A DNA stretch of 64,000 nucleotides from Cellulomonas timonensis (GCF_900046455.1 NZ_FCOT01000013.1:558001-622000), one strand, 5' to 3'. Counted from the stretch's first letter, positions 19,290 through 28,558 are shown. Program-made: numbers and translations. The notes: generated from the sequence alone by a model not told the origin.

Positions 19290-20330
19290 GAAGCGTCTCG
19301 TGAACCGCGCTACGCGACGATGCGCGACGTGGCGGCGGTGGCCGGAGTCGGCGTCAAGACGGTCTCGCGCGTGCTCAACGGCGAGCCCAATGTCTCGGAC
19401 GAGCTGAGGGAGCGCGTGAAGCGTGCCGCGGAGGCGCTCAACTACGAGCTCAACGTCTATGCGGGGGGGCTGCGCCGTTCGGGTGCTCGCACCAACGCGA
19501 TCGGGCTCATGCTCGAGAGCGTGGACGACGCGTTCTCCGCCGCGATCCACCGCGGTGTCGAGACGGTGATGCGGCGGCACTCGATCATCGTGCTCGCGCA
19601 GAGCTTCGAGGAGGACGCGGACCGCGAGCGCACCGTGGTCAAGGAGTTCTTGCGGCGGCGTGTCGACGGGCTCATCCTCACCACCGTCTCCCGTGACCAG
19701 GCGTACCTGTCGGCGGAGGCGGCGCGGGGCACGTCGATCGTCTTCGTCGACCGGCCGGCCGTGTCCGTCGCCTTCGACTCGGTGGTGTCGTGCAACTACG
19801 ACGGCGCCGTCGCGGCGACGCGCCACCTGTTGCAGCACGGGCACCGCCGGCTCGCCTACGTGGGCGGTGATCACGAGATCTGGACCCTGCGGGAGCGTCA
19901 GCGCGGCTTCTTCGCCGAGCTCGACCGGTGGGGCGTGCCCCCGACGGAGGCCATCGGACTCACCGGCGTCCTCGGCGAGGAGGGCGCGCGGATGGCCGTG
20001 CACAGGATGCTCGACGGCGCGCAGCCGCCGACGGCGATCTTCGCGGCACACAACCGCATGATCGTCGGGACCCTGCGCGCGCTCCATGAGCGCGGAGCGC
20101 AGCACGAGGTGGCGTTGGTCGGGTTCGACGACGTCCAGCTGTTCGACCTGCTCGAGCCTGGCGTGAGCGTCGTGGCGCAGGATCCTCATCGGCTGGGCGA
20201 GCTCGCTGCGGAACGGCTCCTGGCGCGGATGGCGCGGAACCAGCTCGAGCTCGCGACGCTGACTGTCCCGACCACGCTGATTGAGCGCGGTTCGGGCGAG
20301 ATCCCGGGGCCGTTCGCCCCCGACGCCTGA
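19284..20330 (+). CDS. LacI-family transcriptional regulator (importer locus)
   Basis: The N-terminal helix-turn-helix reads MRDVAAVAGVGVKTVSRVLN (residues 13-32), with hinge helix and a periplasmic-binding-like sensor domain after it (NAIGLMLESVDDAFSAAIHRG; LVGFDDVQLFDLLEPGVSVV). The product has 348 residues, normal for the family. AGGAGG lies nine bases before the ATG. Four operators of one design flank this gene and the importer operon, so this protein very probably represses both itself and the importer and is released by a sugar or glycoside. The effector cannot be named. Confidence 0.93.
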   Translation: MSEASREPRYATMRDVAAVAGVGVKTVSRVLNGEPNVSDELRERVKRAAEALNYELNVYAGGLRRSGARTNAIGLMLESVDDAFSAAIHRGVETVMRRHSIIVLAQSFEEDADRERTVVKEFLRRRVDGLILTTVSRDQAYLSAEAARGTSIVFVDRPAVSVAFDSVVSCNYDGAVAATRHLLQHGHRRLAYVGGDHEIWTLRERQRGFFAELDRWGVPPTEAIGLTGVLGEEGARMAVHRMLDGAQPPTAIFAAHNRMIVGTLRALHERGAQHEVALVGFDDVQLFDLLEPGVSVVAQDPHRLGELAAERLLARMARNQLELATLTVPTTLIERGSGEIPGPFAPDA

Positions 20331-20532
20331 GCACCTGACCGCCCGCATGTGAGCCTCGCGCTCGCCGGGCATGCGCGTCAGCCCTCGGGAGCCGGCGTCC
20401 GGCGCGGGGGTCCCCTCGCGGCCGCGTCCGCCTTCGCGTCGCTTTGGCGCCCGTGCGCGCCCGTGTCGCTCGCTCGCGCGAACGCCGTCGCGGCAGCGTG
20501 GCCTCGTCCTCATCGCGCCCGGGCCCCTGCTC

Positions 20533-20546
20533 TGACACCGCTGTCA
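20533..20546. promoter_or_regulatory. LacI operator O3 (TGACACCGCTGTCA)
   Basis: It matches the consensus TGACACCGNTGTCA. Its centre is 112 bp upstream of O4, so both operators could be held by one tetrameric repressor across the promoter. Confidence 0.75.
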
Positions 20547-20606
20547 ATGGGTAAGTCACGGTTGGCATGCTTTGCGATGAAATGCCGTGCCTCTGAGTTC
20601 GGAAGT

Positions 20607-20634
20607 TTGACATGCGAGCCTCGCGGGGTAATCT
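20607..20634 (+). promoter_or_regulatory. Sigma-70-type promoter of the importer operon
   Basis: A perfect -35 box TTGACA (20607-20612), a 16-base spacer and TAATCT (20629-20634) as -10. The predicted transcription start, near 20641, is directly upstream of operator O4, so repressor on O4 would block initiation or early elongation. Confidence 0.75.
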
Positions 20635-20644
20635 CGCTCCTGCA

Positions 20645-20658
20645 TGACACCGTTGTCA
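20645..20658. promoter_or_regulatory. LacI operator O4 (TGACACCGTTGTCA)
   Basis: It matches the consensus in full and lies right after the predicted +1 of the importer promoter, the classical repression position. Confidence 0.78.
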
Positions 20659-20778
20659 GTCCCACGGTCGCGAGGTTGCGGCTTCGGCGGGATGGCGATC
20701 TATGAGGCGTCCTGCGGTCAGTGAAGACCCGAAGGACTCGGGGATCGATGCGGATCCCGGGAGGAGAGGTGACGTTTC

Positions 20779-21702
20779 ATGGTCGGCTATCTCGTCAGGC
20801 GGCTGTTCTTAGCCGTCTTCGTGTTGTGGGGCGTCGCCACGGTGGTCTTCCTCATCGTCCGGGTCGTCCCCGCCGACCCGGCGCTGCTCATCGCCGGCTC
20901 GGACGCGCCAGCTGAGCAGCTGGCCCAGATCCGTCAGGACCTCGGCCTCGACCAGTCGCTGCTCGTGCAGTACGGCAGGTTCCTGGGCGGCGCCGTCACC
21001 GGCGACCTCGGCCAGTCGTACTCCATGAAGCAGCCGGCGGTGAGCCTCATCGGGCAGGTGCTGCCGAACACCGCGCTGCTCGCGGTCCTGGCCTGTGCGG
21101 TGGCCCTGCTGCTCGCGTTCCCGCTGGGCCTGATCGCGGCGCTCCGCGCGAACCGCGCCGTCGATCGCGTGGTGACCACGGGCTCGCTCTTCACCCAGGC
21201 GCTGCCGAACTTCTGGATCGGCGTGGTGCTGCTGCTGGTGTTCTCCCGGACGCTCAAGTGGCTGCCCAGCGTCGGGCTCGACGGGCCGAAGAGCTTGATC
21301 CTGCCGACGATCGTGCTGGCCCTGCCGTTCGTCTCAGTCCTCACCCGGATGATCCGCAACGGCCTGCTCGAGGTGATGGGCGAGAGCTACATCCAGACCG
21401 CACGCGCCAAGGGCCTGCCGGAGCGGATCGTGATCTTCCGGCACGCCGTCCGCAACGCCGCGATCCCCGTCATCACGATCGTCGGCCTCCAGTTCGGCAC
21501 CCTGCTCGGCGGAGCAGTCGTCACCGAGTCGGTGTTCTCGTTCCCGGGCATCGGCCGGCTCCTCGTGACGTCCATCCAGCTGCGTGACTACAACGTCGTG
21601 CAGGCCTGCGTCCTGGTGATCGCCGCCGTCTTCGTCATCATCAACCTCGTCGTGGACCTGATGTACGGGTTCCTCGACCCTCGAGTGAGGCTCGCCAAGT
21701 GA
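20779..21702 (+). CDS. ABC transporter permease, DppB/OppB type
   Basis: First membrane subunit of a peptide/nickel/opine-class (family 5) importer. The product has 307 residues and starts MVGYLVRRLFLAVFVLWGVA, the usual first helix. The EAA loop, which contacts the ATPases, reads YIQTARAKGLPERIVIFRHA, and FSFPGIGRLLVTSIQLRDY is the family C-terminal block. A strong GGAGGAG site precedes the ATG. It is the first gene of a five-gene transporter operon under the four-operator LacI control. In such sugar contexts family-5 importers often carry oligosaccharides or glycosides rather than peptides. Confidence 0.93.
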   Translation: MVGYLVRRLFLAVFVLWGVATVVFLIVRVVPADPALLIAGSDAPAEQLAQIRQDLGLDQSLLVQYGRFLGGAVTGDLGQSYSMKQPAVSLIGQVLPNTALLAVLACAVALLLAFPLGLIAALRANRAVDRVVTTGSLFTQALPNFWIGVVLLLVFSRTLKWLPSVGLDGPKSLILPTIVLALPFVSVLTRMIRNGLLEVMGESYIQTARAKGLPERIVIFRHAVRNAAIPVITIVGLQFGTLLGGAVVTESVFSFPGIGRLLVTSIQLRDYNVVQACVLVIAAVFVIINLVVDLMYGFLDPRVRLAK

Positions 21703-22592
21703 CCGCCGCCGCACCTGTCCTCGCCGTCAACGCGACGATGCGCCGGGCCCGTCGGGCCCGGCGGGGCGTCAAGACCCGGATCATCGCGCCGCTCGTCGTG
21801 ATCGGCCTGATCATCGTCGGCGCCATCGCGGTGCCGATCGCCTTCGCCTTCGACCCCTTGCAGGCGGACCTTCTGGCGCGTCTGGCGCCACCCGGGGCCG
21901 TGATGTCGGACGGCAGCACCGCCCTGCTCGGCACCGACCAGATCGGGTCAGACCTGTTCGCGCAGATCATGGCCGGAGCCCGCGTCTCGCTCCTCGTCGG
22001 CGTCGCGACGCTCGCCATCTCGGGCCTGGTCGGCGTCGCCCTGGGGCTGCTCGCCGGCCACTTCGGCGGATGGATCGACGCGACGCTGATGCGAGTCGCC
22101 GACATCCAGCTGGCGTTCCCGTCCATCCTGCTCGCGATCCTCATCGCCTCGGTGCTCGGCCAGGGCGTCGGGAACATCATCATCGTCCTGTCGATCTCCA
22201 ACTGGGTCGTTTTCGCCCGGGTGGCCCGCAGCCAGGTTCTCTCGCTGAAGAACCGCGAGTACGTCGAGGCGGCGCGCACCCTCGGCGCCGGCAATTGGCA
22301 CCTGATGTTCCGCACGTTGCTGCCGGGGTGCATGGCGCCCGTGATCGTCGTGGCGACCACCCAGTTCGCCCAAGTGATCCTCACGGAGGCGTCCCTGTCG
22401 TTCCTCGGCGTCGGCGTCCCGCTCGGCACCCCGAGCCTGGGCAGCACGATCTTCAACGGCACGCAGTACCTCTCCACCGCCTGGTGGATCTCCACCCTCC
22501 CCGGCGTCGTGCTCGTGATCCTCATGCTGGCCTTCGGGATCCTCGGCGATGCCCTCCGCGACAAGTACGACCCGACGCTCCGGAGCGCATGA
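21699..22592 (+). CDS. ABC transporter permease, DppC/OppC type
   Basis: Second membrane subunit of the same importer, 297 residues. It has the DppC-type N-terminal helix after an Arg-rich tail (ARRGVKTRIIAPLVVIGLII), the sequence LLGTDQIGSDLFAQIMAGARVSL characteristic of the family, and the EAA loop YVEAARTLGAGNWHLMFRTL. The GTG start overlaps the stop of the first permease gene (GTGA), and the end overlaps the ATPase start (ATGA). Confidence 0.93.
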   Translation: MTAAAPVLAVNATMRRARRARRGVKTRIIAPLVVIGLIIVGAIAVPIAFAFDPLQADLLARLAPPGAVMSDGSTALLGTDQIGSDLFAQIMAGARVSLLVGVATLAISGLVGVALGLLAGHFGGWIDATLMRVADIQLAFPSILLAILIASVLGQGVGNIIIVLSISNWVVFARVARSQVLSLKNREYVEAARTLGAGNWHLMFRTLLPGCMAPVIVVATTQFAQVILTEASLSFLGVGVPLGTPSLGSTIFNGTQYLSTAWWISTLPGVVLVILMLAFGILGDALRDKYDPTLRSA

Positions 22593-23632
22593 TGACGACC
22601 ACACAGACAGGCCCCCTCAACCCCAGCACGTCCATGAGCGGCGCCCCGCTACTGAGCGTCCAGGACCTGACGGTCGAGTTCTCCACCGCCGCGGGCGTGG
22701 CCCGCGCCCTGGACGGGGTCAGCTTCGAGGTCAGCGCGGGGGAGACCCTCGCCATCCTCGGCGAGTCCGGCAGCGGCAAGTCGACGACCGCGCAGGCGAT
22801 CATGGCGCTGCTGCCCAAGCCGGCCGGCGCGATCACCGGCGGGAAGATCCTCTACGCCGGACGCGACCTCGCCGCCGAGCCGGCGTCCAAGGTGCGCGAG
22901 GTGTGCGGCACCGAGATCGCGATGATCTTCCAGGACCCGCTGTCCTCGCTGAACCCGGTGTTCCGGGTCGGCGCCCAGGTGGCTGAGCCCTTCCGCCGGC
23001 GTCGCGGCATGGGTCGCCGTGATGCCTGGGCGCGGGCGCTCGACCTGCTCAAGCGCGTGGGCATCCCAGACGCGGAGACGCGGATCAACGACTACCCGCA
23101 CCAGTTCTCCGGCGGGCAGCGGCAGCGGATCATGATCGCGATGGCGCTCGCGCTCGACCCGAAGGTGCTCATCGCCGACGAGCCGACCACAGCCCTGGAC
23201 GTCACCGTGCAGAAGCAGGTGATGAACCTCCTGGCGGACCTGCAGGCCGAGACCGGGATGGCGATGGTCCTCATCAGCCACGACCTCGGCGTGGTCGCGG
23301 AGGTCGCCAAGCGCGCCGCCATCATGTACGCCGGCCGGATCGTCGAGACCGGCCCGATCCGGGACATGTACGACCACCCGGCGCACCCGTACACGAGCGG
23401 CCTGCTGGATTCGATCCCGAGCCAGAGCAGCGTCGGCGGGCGGTTGAAGCCCATCGTCGGCTCGCCGCCGAACCTGCTGAACCTGCCGAGCGGCTGCGCC
23501 TTCAACCCGCGCTGCCCGTTCGCGATCGACCGGTGCCGGGAGCTGGCGCCCACGCTGCGCACGCCGGAGGGGTGGTCGGAAGGCCACCAGGCAGCGTGCC
23601 ACCTGTCCGAGGAGATGCTCGCCCATGTCTAG
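22589..23632 (+). CDS. ABC transporter ATP-binding protein, DppD/OppD type
   Basis: First ATPase of the importer, 347 residues. Walker A is [14 protein letters not shown], the ABC signature is [20 protein letters not shown] and Walker B follows as VLIADEPTTALDV. The C-terminal oligopeptide-type extension carries a cysteine cluster (NLPSGCAFNPRCPF ... DRCRE) that in homologues binds an iron-sulfur or metal centre. The first of two adjacent ATGs lies in an ATGA overlap with the permease. The end overlaps the second ATPase by 8 bp. Confidence 0.93.
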   Translation: MMTTTQTGPLNPSTSMSGAPLLSVQDLTVEFSTAAGVARALDGVSFEVSAGETLAILGESGSGKSTTAQAIMALLPKPAGAITGGKILYAGRDLAAEPASKVREVCGTEIAMIFQDPLSSLNPVFRVGAQVAEPFRRRRGMGRRDAWARALDLLKRVGIPDAETRINDYPHQFSGGQRQRIMIAMALALDPKVLIADEPTTALDVTVQKQVMNLLADLQAETGMAMVLISHDLGVVAEVAKRAAIMYAGRIVETGPIRDMYDHPAHPYTSGLLDSIPSQSSVGGRLKPIVGSPPNLLNLPSGCAFNPRCPFAIDRCRELAPTLRTPEGWSEGHQAACHLSEEMLAHV

Positions 23633-24452
23633 CGCCGGGACCACGCCCCTGTTGAGGGTCACGAACCTGAAGGTCGCCTACCCCATCCGCTCGTCGCTGC
23701 TGCAGCGGAAGATCGGGGAGAACGTCGCCGTCGACGACGTGACGTTCGACATCAACCCGGGGGAGACGGTCGGCCTCGTCGGCGAGTCGGGCTCCGGCAA
23801 GTCGACAGTCGCGCGCGCCGTGATCGGGCTGGTGAAGAGCGACGGCGGCCGGATCGAGTTCGAGGGGAATGACATCACCCGTCACTCCCCGCGGCAGCTC
23901 AAGCCCGTGCGCCGGGAGATGCAGATGGTCTTCCAAGACCCGTACGCGTCGCTCAACCCGCGGCTGACGGTCCGGGACCTGATCGCCGAGGCCTGGCGCG
24001 TGCACAGCGACGTCGTGCCGCGCGACCGGTGGACGGCCGAGGTCAAGGAGCTGATGGAGCGCGTCGGACTCAACCCCGACTACTCCGACCGCTACCCCCA
24101 CCAGTTCTCCGGCGGGCAGCGCCAGCGCATCGGGATCGCCCGGGCGCTCGCGCTGCGACCGAAGCTGATCATCTGCGACGAGCCCGTCTCCGCACTCGAC
24201 GTGTCGGTCCAGGCGCAGGTCCTCAACCTGCTCGACGACCTGCAGGACGACCTCGGCCTCGCTTACCTGTTCATCTCGCACGACCTGTCGGTCGTCGAGC
24301 ACCTGTGCGACCGGGTGCTGGTCCTGCACCACGGCGTCGTCGCCGAGGAGGGCTCCGCGCGAGAGGTCTTCGACCACCCGCGCGACGACTACACCCGCGC
24401 GCTGCTAGCCGCCGTGCCCGTGGCCCGCCCCTGGCTGGAGCCCTCGTCCTGA
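23625..24452 (+). CDS. ABC transporter ATP-binding protein, DppF/OppF type
   Basis: Second ATPase of the importer, 275 residues. Walker A is [16 protein letters not shown], the signature is [18 protein letters not shown] and Walker B ends in [14 protein letters not shown]. The N-terminus ([21 protein letters not shown]) is the OppF-type insertion before Walker A. It lacks the long C-terminal extension and cysteine cluster of most OppF proteins, so it is slightly short. It pairs with the preceding ATPase; the binding protein gene follows after 95 bp. Confidence 0.92.
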   Translation: MSSAGTTPLLRVTNLKVAYPIRSSLLQRKIGENVAVDDVTFDINPGETVGLVGESGSGKSTVARAVIGLVKSDGGRIEFEGNDITRHSPRQLKPVRREMQMVFQDPYASLNPRLTVRDLIAEAWRVHSDVVPRDRWTAEVKELMERVGLNPDYSDRYPHQFSGGQRQRIGIARALALRPKLIICDEPVSALDVSVQAQVLNLLDDLQDDLGLAYLFISHDLSVVEHLCDRVLVLHHGVVAEEGSAREVFDHPRDDYTRALLAAVPVARPWLEPSS

Positions 24453-24547
24453 AGCAGTGCCCGAGTTCGAGCGAGCTGTGAGGGACGGCTTCACCAACGC
24501 ACTTTCAACGCATGTCAACAGATGTCACAGAGTCAAAGGAGATGGGA

Positions 24548-26107
24548 ATGACATCCTTCCGCAGAGGGTGGGGCTCAGTCGCAGGCGTTGCGGCCGTCCT
24601 CGCCCTGGTTCTCACGGGGTGCGGCACGGACGGCTCCGGGAGCACTGGCGATGCCAGTGGCCCCGGCGCCGTCGGCGCGGCGCTGCCCGATGACCAGCAG
24701 CACCTCACGTATGTCCTGAACTATGGCTGCACCTCCCTGGACCCCACGGAGAACTTCGACAACTGCCGCATGCAGGTCGACAGCAACGTCCTGCAGGGCC
24801 TGGTGTCGCTGGACAGCGACTCCCAGCCGCAGCCGTTGCTCGCGAGCTCCTGGGAGTGGACCGACGACACGACGCTCGTCTTCACGCTCCGCGATGACGT
24901 GACATTCAGCGACGGCACGCCCTTCACCTCGGCGGATGTCGCGGCCTCCTTCGACCGCTACATCGCGATGCAGTCGGTGCTCGCGACCCAGCTGGCGGTC
25001 ATCGAGTCCTACACCGCCGATGACCCGACCACCTTCACGATCAAGACGAAGAACCCGACGGGGACCCTGATCGGCGTGCTGTCGATGATCTTCATCGGCC
25101 AGGCGGACAACGCCGCCGACGACGCCTACTGGGCCAAGCCGATCGGCACCGGTCCGTTCGCAGTCACCGAGTTCGTGACGAACTCCCACGTCACCCTCAC
25201 CCGGAACGACACCTACTGGGGTGAGCCGGCGAAGCTGCAGACGGTGACGTTCAAGCAGATCACCGACACGAACGGCAAGGTCACGGCGCTCGCCAACGGC
25301 GAGGCCCACGTGATCGCGGGCGTGCCGAGCGACCAGATCTCGACCGTCCAGAACCTGTCGGGCGTCTCGCTCGAGCAGATCCCCAGCTTCACCTACACGT
25401 TCCTGTGGTTCCAGAACAGCCGCGAGCCGTTCACGGACCCGAAGGTGCGCGAAGCCATGTGGGCGGCCCTCGACCTCGACACGATCGTCACGTCGCTGCT
25501 GGGCGAAACGGCCGAGACGATGACCTCGCTCTGCCCTGAGGCGGCCTTCGGGTGCCTCCCGGCGACAGGCGCGCCCTCATATGACCCGGAGCGCGCCAAG
25601 ACCCTGCTCGCTGAGGCTGGCTACGCCAAGGGCTTCACCACCACGATCGACTACAGCACGGCCAACCCGGGCTACGACCAGATCGTGTCCGCGATGGTCT
25701 CGTACTGGAAGGCCGTCGGCATCACCGTGGAGCCGAAGTCCGACGACCAGGCGACCTTCCTGGCCGCCATCGCCAAGCCGGGCAACTACGACATGATCGT
25801 CAACTCGAACCTGACGAGCACCGGTGACGCCGACTTCACACTCAACCGCCTGTACACCTGCGCCGCAGACCGTCTCGGCTACTGCAACGAGGACCTCGAC
25901 GGCCTCCTGGCCCAGGCTCAGCAGACGGTCGACGCGACCGAGCGCTTGGCCGTCTACCAGGAGATCTCCGACCTCCTGGCAACCGACGTCCCCGCCATCG
26001 GGCTGTTCCAGCAGAACACCAACCTGGCGTTTGCCAACACCGTGCAGGGCCTCACGCTCATCCCCAGTGAGAACTACGACTGGAGCACGGTCTACCTGAC
26101 CGAGTAG
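24548..26107 (+). CDS. Extracellular solute-binding lipoprotein, family 5
   Basis: Substrate-capture protein of the importer. The 519-residue precursor begins TSFRRGWGS, then a hydrophobic core and the lipobox LTGC, which puts the lipid-modified cysteine at residue 25; a Gly/Ser linker follows. The SBP_bac_5 signature region includes LLASSWEWTDDTTLVFTLRD and FTSADVAASFDRY. I chose the ATG with AAAGGAG six bases upstream over two earlier in-frame ATGs. Mature protein would hold oligomeric sugar or peptide ligands; WFQNSREPFTDPKVREAM is family-typical. It is the last importer gene, followed by a stem-loop. Confidence 0.94.
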   Translation: MTSFRRGWGSVAGVAAVLALVLTGCGTDGSGSTGDASGPGAVGAALPDDQQHLTYVLNYGCTSLDPTENFDNCRMQVDSNVLQGLVSLDSDSQPQPLLASSWEWTDDTTLVFTLRDDVTFSDGTPFTSADVAASFDRYIAMQSVLATQLAVIESYTADDPTTFTIKTKNPTGTLIGVLSMIFIGQADNAADDAYWAKPIGTGPFAVTEFVTNSHVTLTRNDTYWGEPAKLQTVTFKQITDTNGKVTALANGEAHVIAGVPSDQISTVQNLSGVSLEQIPSFTYTFLWFQNSREPFTDPKVREAMWAALDLDTIVTSLLGETAETMTSLCPEAAFGCLPATGAPSYDPERAKTLLAEAGYAKGFTTTIDYSTANPGYDQIVSAMVSYWKAVGITVEPKSDDQATFLAAIAKPGNYDMIVNSNLTSTGDADFTLNRLYTCAADRLGYCNEDLDGLLAQAQQTVDATERLAVYQEISDLLATDVPAIGLFQQNTNLAFANTVQGLTLIPSENYDWSTVYLTE

Positions 26108-26117
26108 GCCCGGTCGA

Positions 26118-26159
26118 CGGGCGTGGGGACTGTCGCGTCAGCCGGCGTCCCCACGCCCG
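26118..26159 (+). terminator. Stem-loop after the binding-protein gene (attenuator or 3'-protecting hairpin)
   Basis: Perfect 13-bp arms (CGGGCGTGGGGAC and its complement) enclose a 16-base loop, starting 11 bases after the stop codon. There is no T-run, so read-through into the oxidoreductase gene is likely. Such hairpins stabilise the abundant binding-protein message relative to downstream genes. Confidence 0.65.
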
Positions 26160-26211
26160 GGACCGGACGCAGGCAGTGCATCCCCGCTGGTCGAGCAAAG
26201 GAAGTCGCAGC

Positions 26212-27576
26212 GTGTTCGTGTCAGAACCCGGCCGTCAGGCGCCGGTGGTAGGAAGCTACGACGTCATCGTGTGCGGTGGCGGTCCGGCCGGCCTCGTCGC
26301 GGCGACAGCCGCTGCCCGGAACGGGGCCAGAACACTGCTCATCGAGCGGTACGGGTTCGTCGGCGGCATGGCGACGAGCGCCCTGGTCACCCCGATCAGC
26401 GAGTTCCGCCACTACGGCAAGCAGCACATCGGGGGGATCCCCTTCGAGCTGATGGTCGCGGCGGCCGAGCTAGGCGGCGCCGAGGTCTCCCGCGAGAGCG
26501 GGAACTACCCGGTGAACGACGAGATCCTCAAGTTGGCCGCGCAGCGCATGCTGCTCGACAGCGGCGTGACGCTCCTCTACCACTCGTGGTTCTCCGACTG
26601 CGTGACACAGGACGGCAAGGTGACGCACGTCATCGTGCAGAACAAGGCGGGCCGTGTCGCGTACGAGGGCAAGGTCTTCATCGACTGCACCGGCGACGCC
26701 GACCTGGTGCGCGCGGCGGGCTACGAGACGGTCAAGGGCGATGTGCTGCAGCCGGCGTCGCTCTGGTTCCAGTTGGGCGGGGTGGACACCGACGCGTTGG
26801 AGTACCTGTTCGGTGACGCGGTCGACGCGATGCTGCCGGTCTCCGCGGTGATCCGAGACCGGCTCACCGAGCTCCATGGGCAGGGCGTCATCCCGATCTT
26901 CGGGGGCCCGTGGATCAACAGGTTCTTCCATGACGGCATGGTCAGCATCAACCTGCTGCGCGAGGCGACGGACGCGAGCGACCCCGAGTGGTTCACCCGC
27001 ACCGAGTGCAGCATGCGCGAGACCCTGCACCTGATCATCGAGGTGCTGCGAGAGAACTTCCCCGAGTTCAAGGACTGCTGGCTCGCGAAGTCCGGCATCC
27101 AGACCGGGGTGCGCGAGACGTACCACATCGTCGGCGAGTACACGCTGGTGAAGGACGACATCGTGACGCCGAAGGCGTTCCCGGACACGATCGCCAAGGG
27201 CGCCCACGTCATCGACATCCACGCCACCGACAGCACCGAGCAGAACGACATGGTGATCCCGCGGCAGGAGTACAACGTGCCGCTCCGGTGCCTGGTGCCG
27301 CGGGGGAGCGTCAACCTCGTGACGGCAGGGCGATGCCTGAGCGCCGACGGCCCGGGCTTCGGCTCGGTACGCGTCATGGCGACGTGCATGGCCATGGGCC
27401 AGGGCGCGGGAACTGCCGCGGCACTGAGCGTGCGGCACGGCTACAGCATGTCCGCGATGGACGACGCGCTGCTGCGGGAGACGCTCGTCGCGCAGGGAGC
27501 CATCGTCGATTTCGACAACACAGTCAACCCCGGGCAGCCCGTCGCGGTGACGGTCTACCCGGGCGTGCAGAACTAG
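26212..27576 (+). CDS. FAD-dependent oxidoreductase (FAD_oxidored-type)
   Basis: The dinucleotide-binding motif VIVCGGGPAGLVAATAAARNG is followed by LLIERYGFVGGMATSALVTP, a pattern typical of the FAD-dependent oxidoreductases often found in polysaccharide and sugar loci. The GDADLVRAAG block in the middle and GRCLSADGPGFGSVRVMATC near the end complete the FAD site. The product has 454 residues. I chose the GTG with AAAGGAAG seven bases upstream; an earlier ATG has no ribosome-binding site. No signal peptide, so it acts in the cytosol. It lies between the importer and the A1-B1 pair and may oxidise the imported compound; its substrate is unknown. Confidence 0.88.
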   Translation: MFVSEPGRQAPVVGSYDVIVCGGGPAGLVAATAAARNGARTLLIERYGFVGGMATSALVTPISEFRHYGKQHIGGIPFELMVAAAELGGAEVSRESGNYPVNDEILKLAAQRMLLDSGVTLLYHSWFSDCVTQDGKVTHVIVQNKAGRVAYEGKVFIDCTGDADLVRAAGYETVKGDVLQPASLWFQLGGVDTDALEYLFGDAVDAMLPVSAVIRDRLTELHGQGVIPIFGGPWINRFFHDGMVSINLLREATDASDPEWFTRTECSMRETLHLIIEVLRENFPEFKDCWLAKSGIQTGVRETYHIVGEYTLVKDDIVTPKAFPDTIAKGAHVIDIHATDSTEQNDMVIPRQEYNVPLRCLVPRGSVNLVTAGRCLSADGPGFGSVRVMATCMAMGQGAGTAAALSVRHGYSMSAMDDALLRETLVAQGAIVDFDNTVNPGQPVAVTVYPGVQN

Positions 27577-27593
27577 TCAAGGAGAGAGCAAAG

Positions 27594-28523
27594 ATGCAGA
27601 AGTTCCTCAGCTACGACCGCGGCCTCGAGCGGTTCAACCCGCTCGCCCGGGTCATCTGCTACGACGACTTCGACACGGGGTTCAACGGCTGGCTCGACCT
27701 CACGCCGAACTACGTCGAGGAGAACTACGAGTCCTTCGACAGCGTCGTCGACCTGTCGAGCTGGGCGCCGAACCAGCTGAGCTCCGCCTCGATGCGCTTC
27801 GCGTCGTCGCACGGCTCGATGGAGGGCACCTACTCGCTGAAGGTCACGACGGCGCCGACGGGCGGCCCGCACACCGAGCCGCCGCGCAACGGGTCCATGG
27901 GGCACGCGATCAAGCGGCTGTCGCGGTTCGGCAACCCCAAGCTCATCCAGATCGAGGCCTGGTATTCCTACACCCCGGTGCAGGACCGCGAGGGCAAGGG
28001 CGAGGAGGACATCCGCGCGATCGGGTTCTTCTTCGACGTGCAGGACTCCGAGTACCGCTACATGCCGGGCGTGCGCTACGTGAACTCCCTGGGCGGCAAG
28101 CTCGTCAAGAAGTGGCAGTACTACCAGGTCGCCGAGGGGGTCACCCCCGAGGACTGGAACTTCGGCGTCAAGGACGGCTGGTGCGTCCCAGGCGTCGACA
28201 ACCAGTGGTACGGCCGGCGGTTCGAGGACGGCTCGGGCGACGGCTACCAGTGGCTGCCGGGCGGTGAGCAGGACCTCGTCTACAACGAGAGCCCCGACAA
28301 GATCAACTGGATGTACCTGCGCCTGACGGTCGACATCGAGAAGCGCGAGTACGTCGAGCTGCAGAGCGGCGACCAGGTCTTCGACATGCGGGGCATCAAG
28401 CCGACCCTCACGGAGGGCTACGCCTCGATCGACAACCTCATCAACCCCATCTTCTTCATCGAGACCGACTCCGAGCGCTCCGTGAACCTCTACCTCGACT
28501 CCGTCGTGTACTCGGTCGAGTGA
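27594..28523 (+). CDS. Unknown protein A1 (DUF6772-like), paralogue of A2
   Basis: A 309-residue protein with no signal peptide or membrane span. It looks rich in beta strands. Conserved blocks shared with A2 at 33953-34894 are YDDFD-GFNGWLDLTPN, HGSMEG-YSLK, EAWYSYTP-QDR, GEEDIRA, LVYNESPDK-NW, FDMRG, NLINP-FFIETD and YLDSVVYS; about half of the positions look identical. The many Trp, Tyr and acidic residues resemble jelly-roll carbohydrate-binding or lyase folds. I recall similar proteins as DUF6772, unverified. AAGGAGAG lies upstream. B1 follows after 35 bp, the same order as A2-B2. Role unknown; sugar modification or recognition in the cytosol is inferred from context. Confidence 0.8.
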   Translation: MQKFLSYDRGLERFNPLARVICYDDFDTGFNGWLDLTPNYVEENYESFDSVVDLSSWAPNQLSSASMRFASSHGSMEGTYSLKVTTAPTGGPHTEPPRNGSMGHAIKRLSRFGNPKLIQIEAWYSYTPVQDREGKGEEDIRAIGFFFDVQDSEYRYMPGVRYVNSLGGKLVKKWQYYQVAEGVTPEDWNFGVKDGWCVPGVDNQWYGRRFEDGSGDGYQWLPGGEQDLVYNESPDKINWMYLRLTVDIEKREYVELQSGDQVFDMRGIKPTLTEGYASIDNLINPIFFIETDSERSVNLYLDSVVYSVE

Positions 28524-28558
28524 CGACGCACCCCTGACGACACCTGAGAGACGAAGAC

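Larger units (their letters stand above)
20331..20778. other. Regulatory intergenic region of the importer operon
   Basis: This 448-bp gap contains operators O3 and O4, the importer promoter and the GGAGGAGAGG ribosome-binding site of the first permease gene. The first 200 bp show nothing recognisable. A plus-strand frame of 118 codons crosses the promoter and operators and has no family motif, so I do not call it a gene. Confidence 0.6.

Noticed and set aside
20349-20705. Plus-strand frame of about 118 codons upstream of the importer
   Set aside because: It covers two operators and the promoter, has no family motif and no ribosome-binding site.
24511-24530. Short direct repeat ATGTCA before the binding-protein gene
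   Set aside because: It recalls half of the O1-O4 operators but has no dyad symmetry, so it is not called as an operator.
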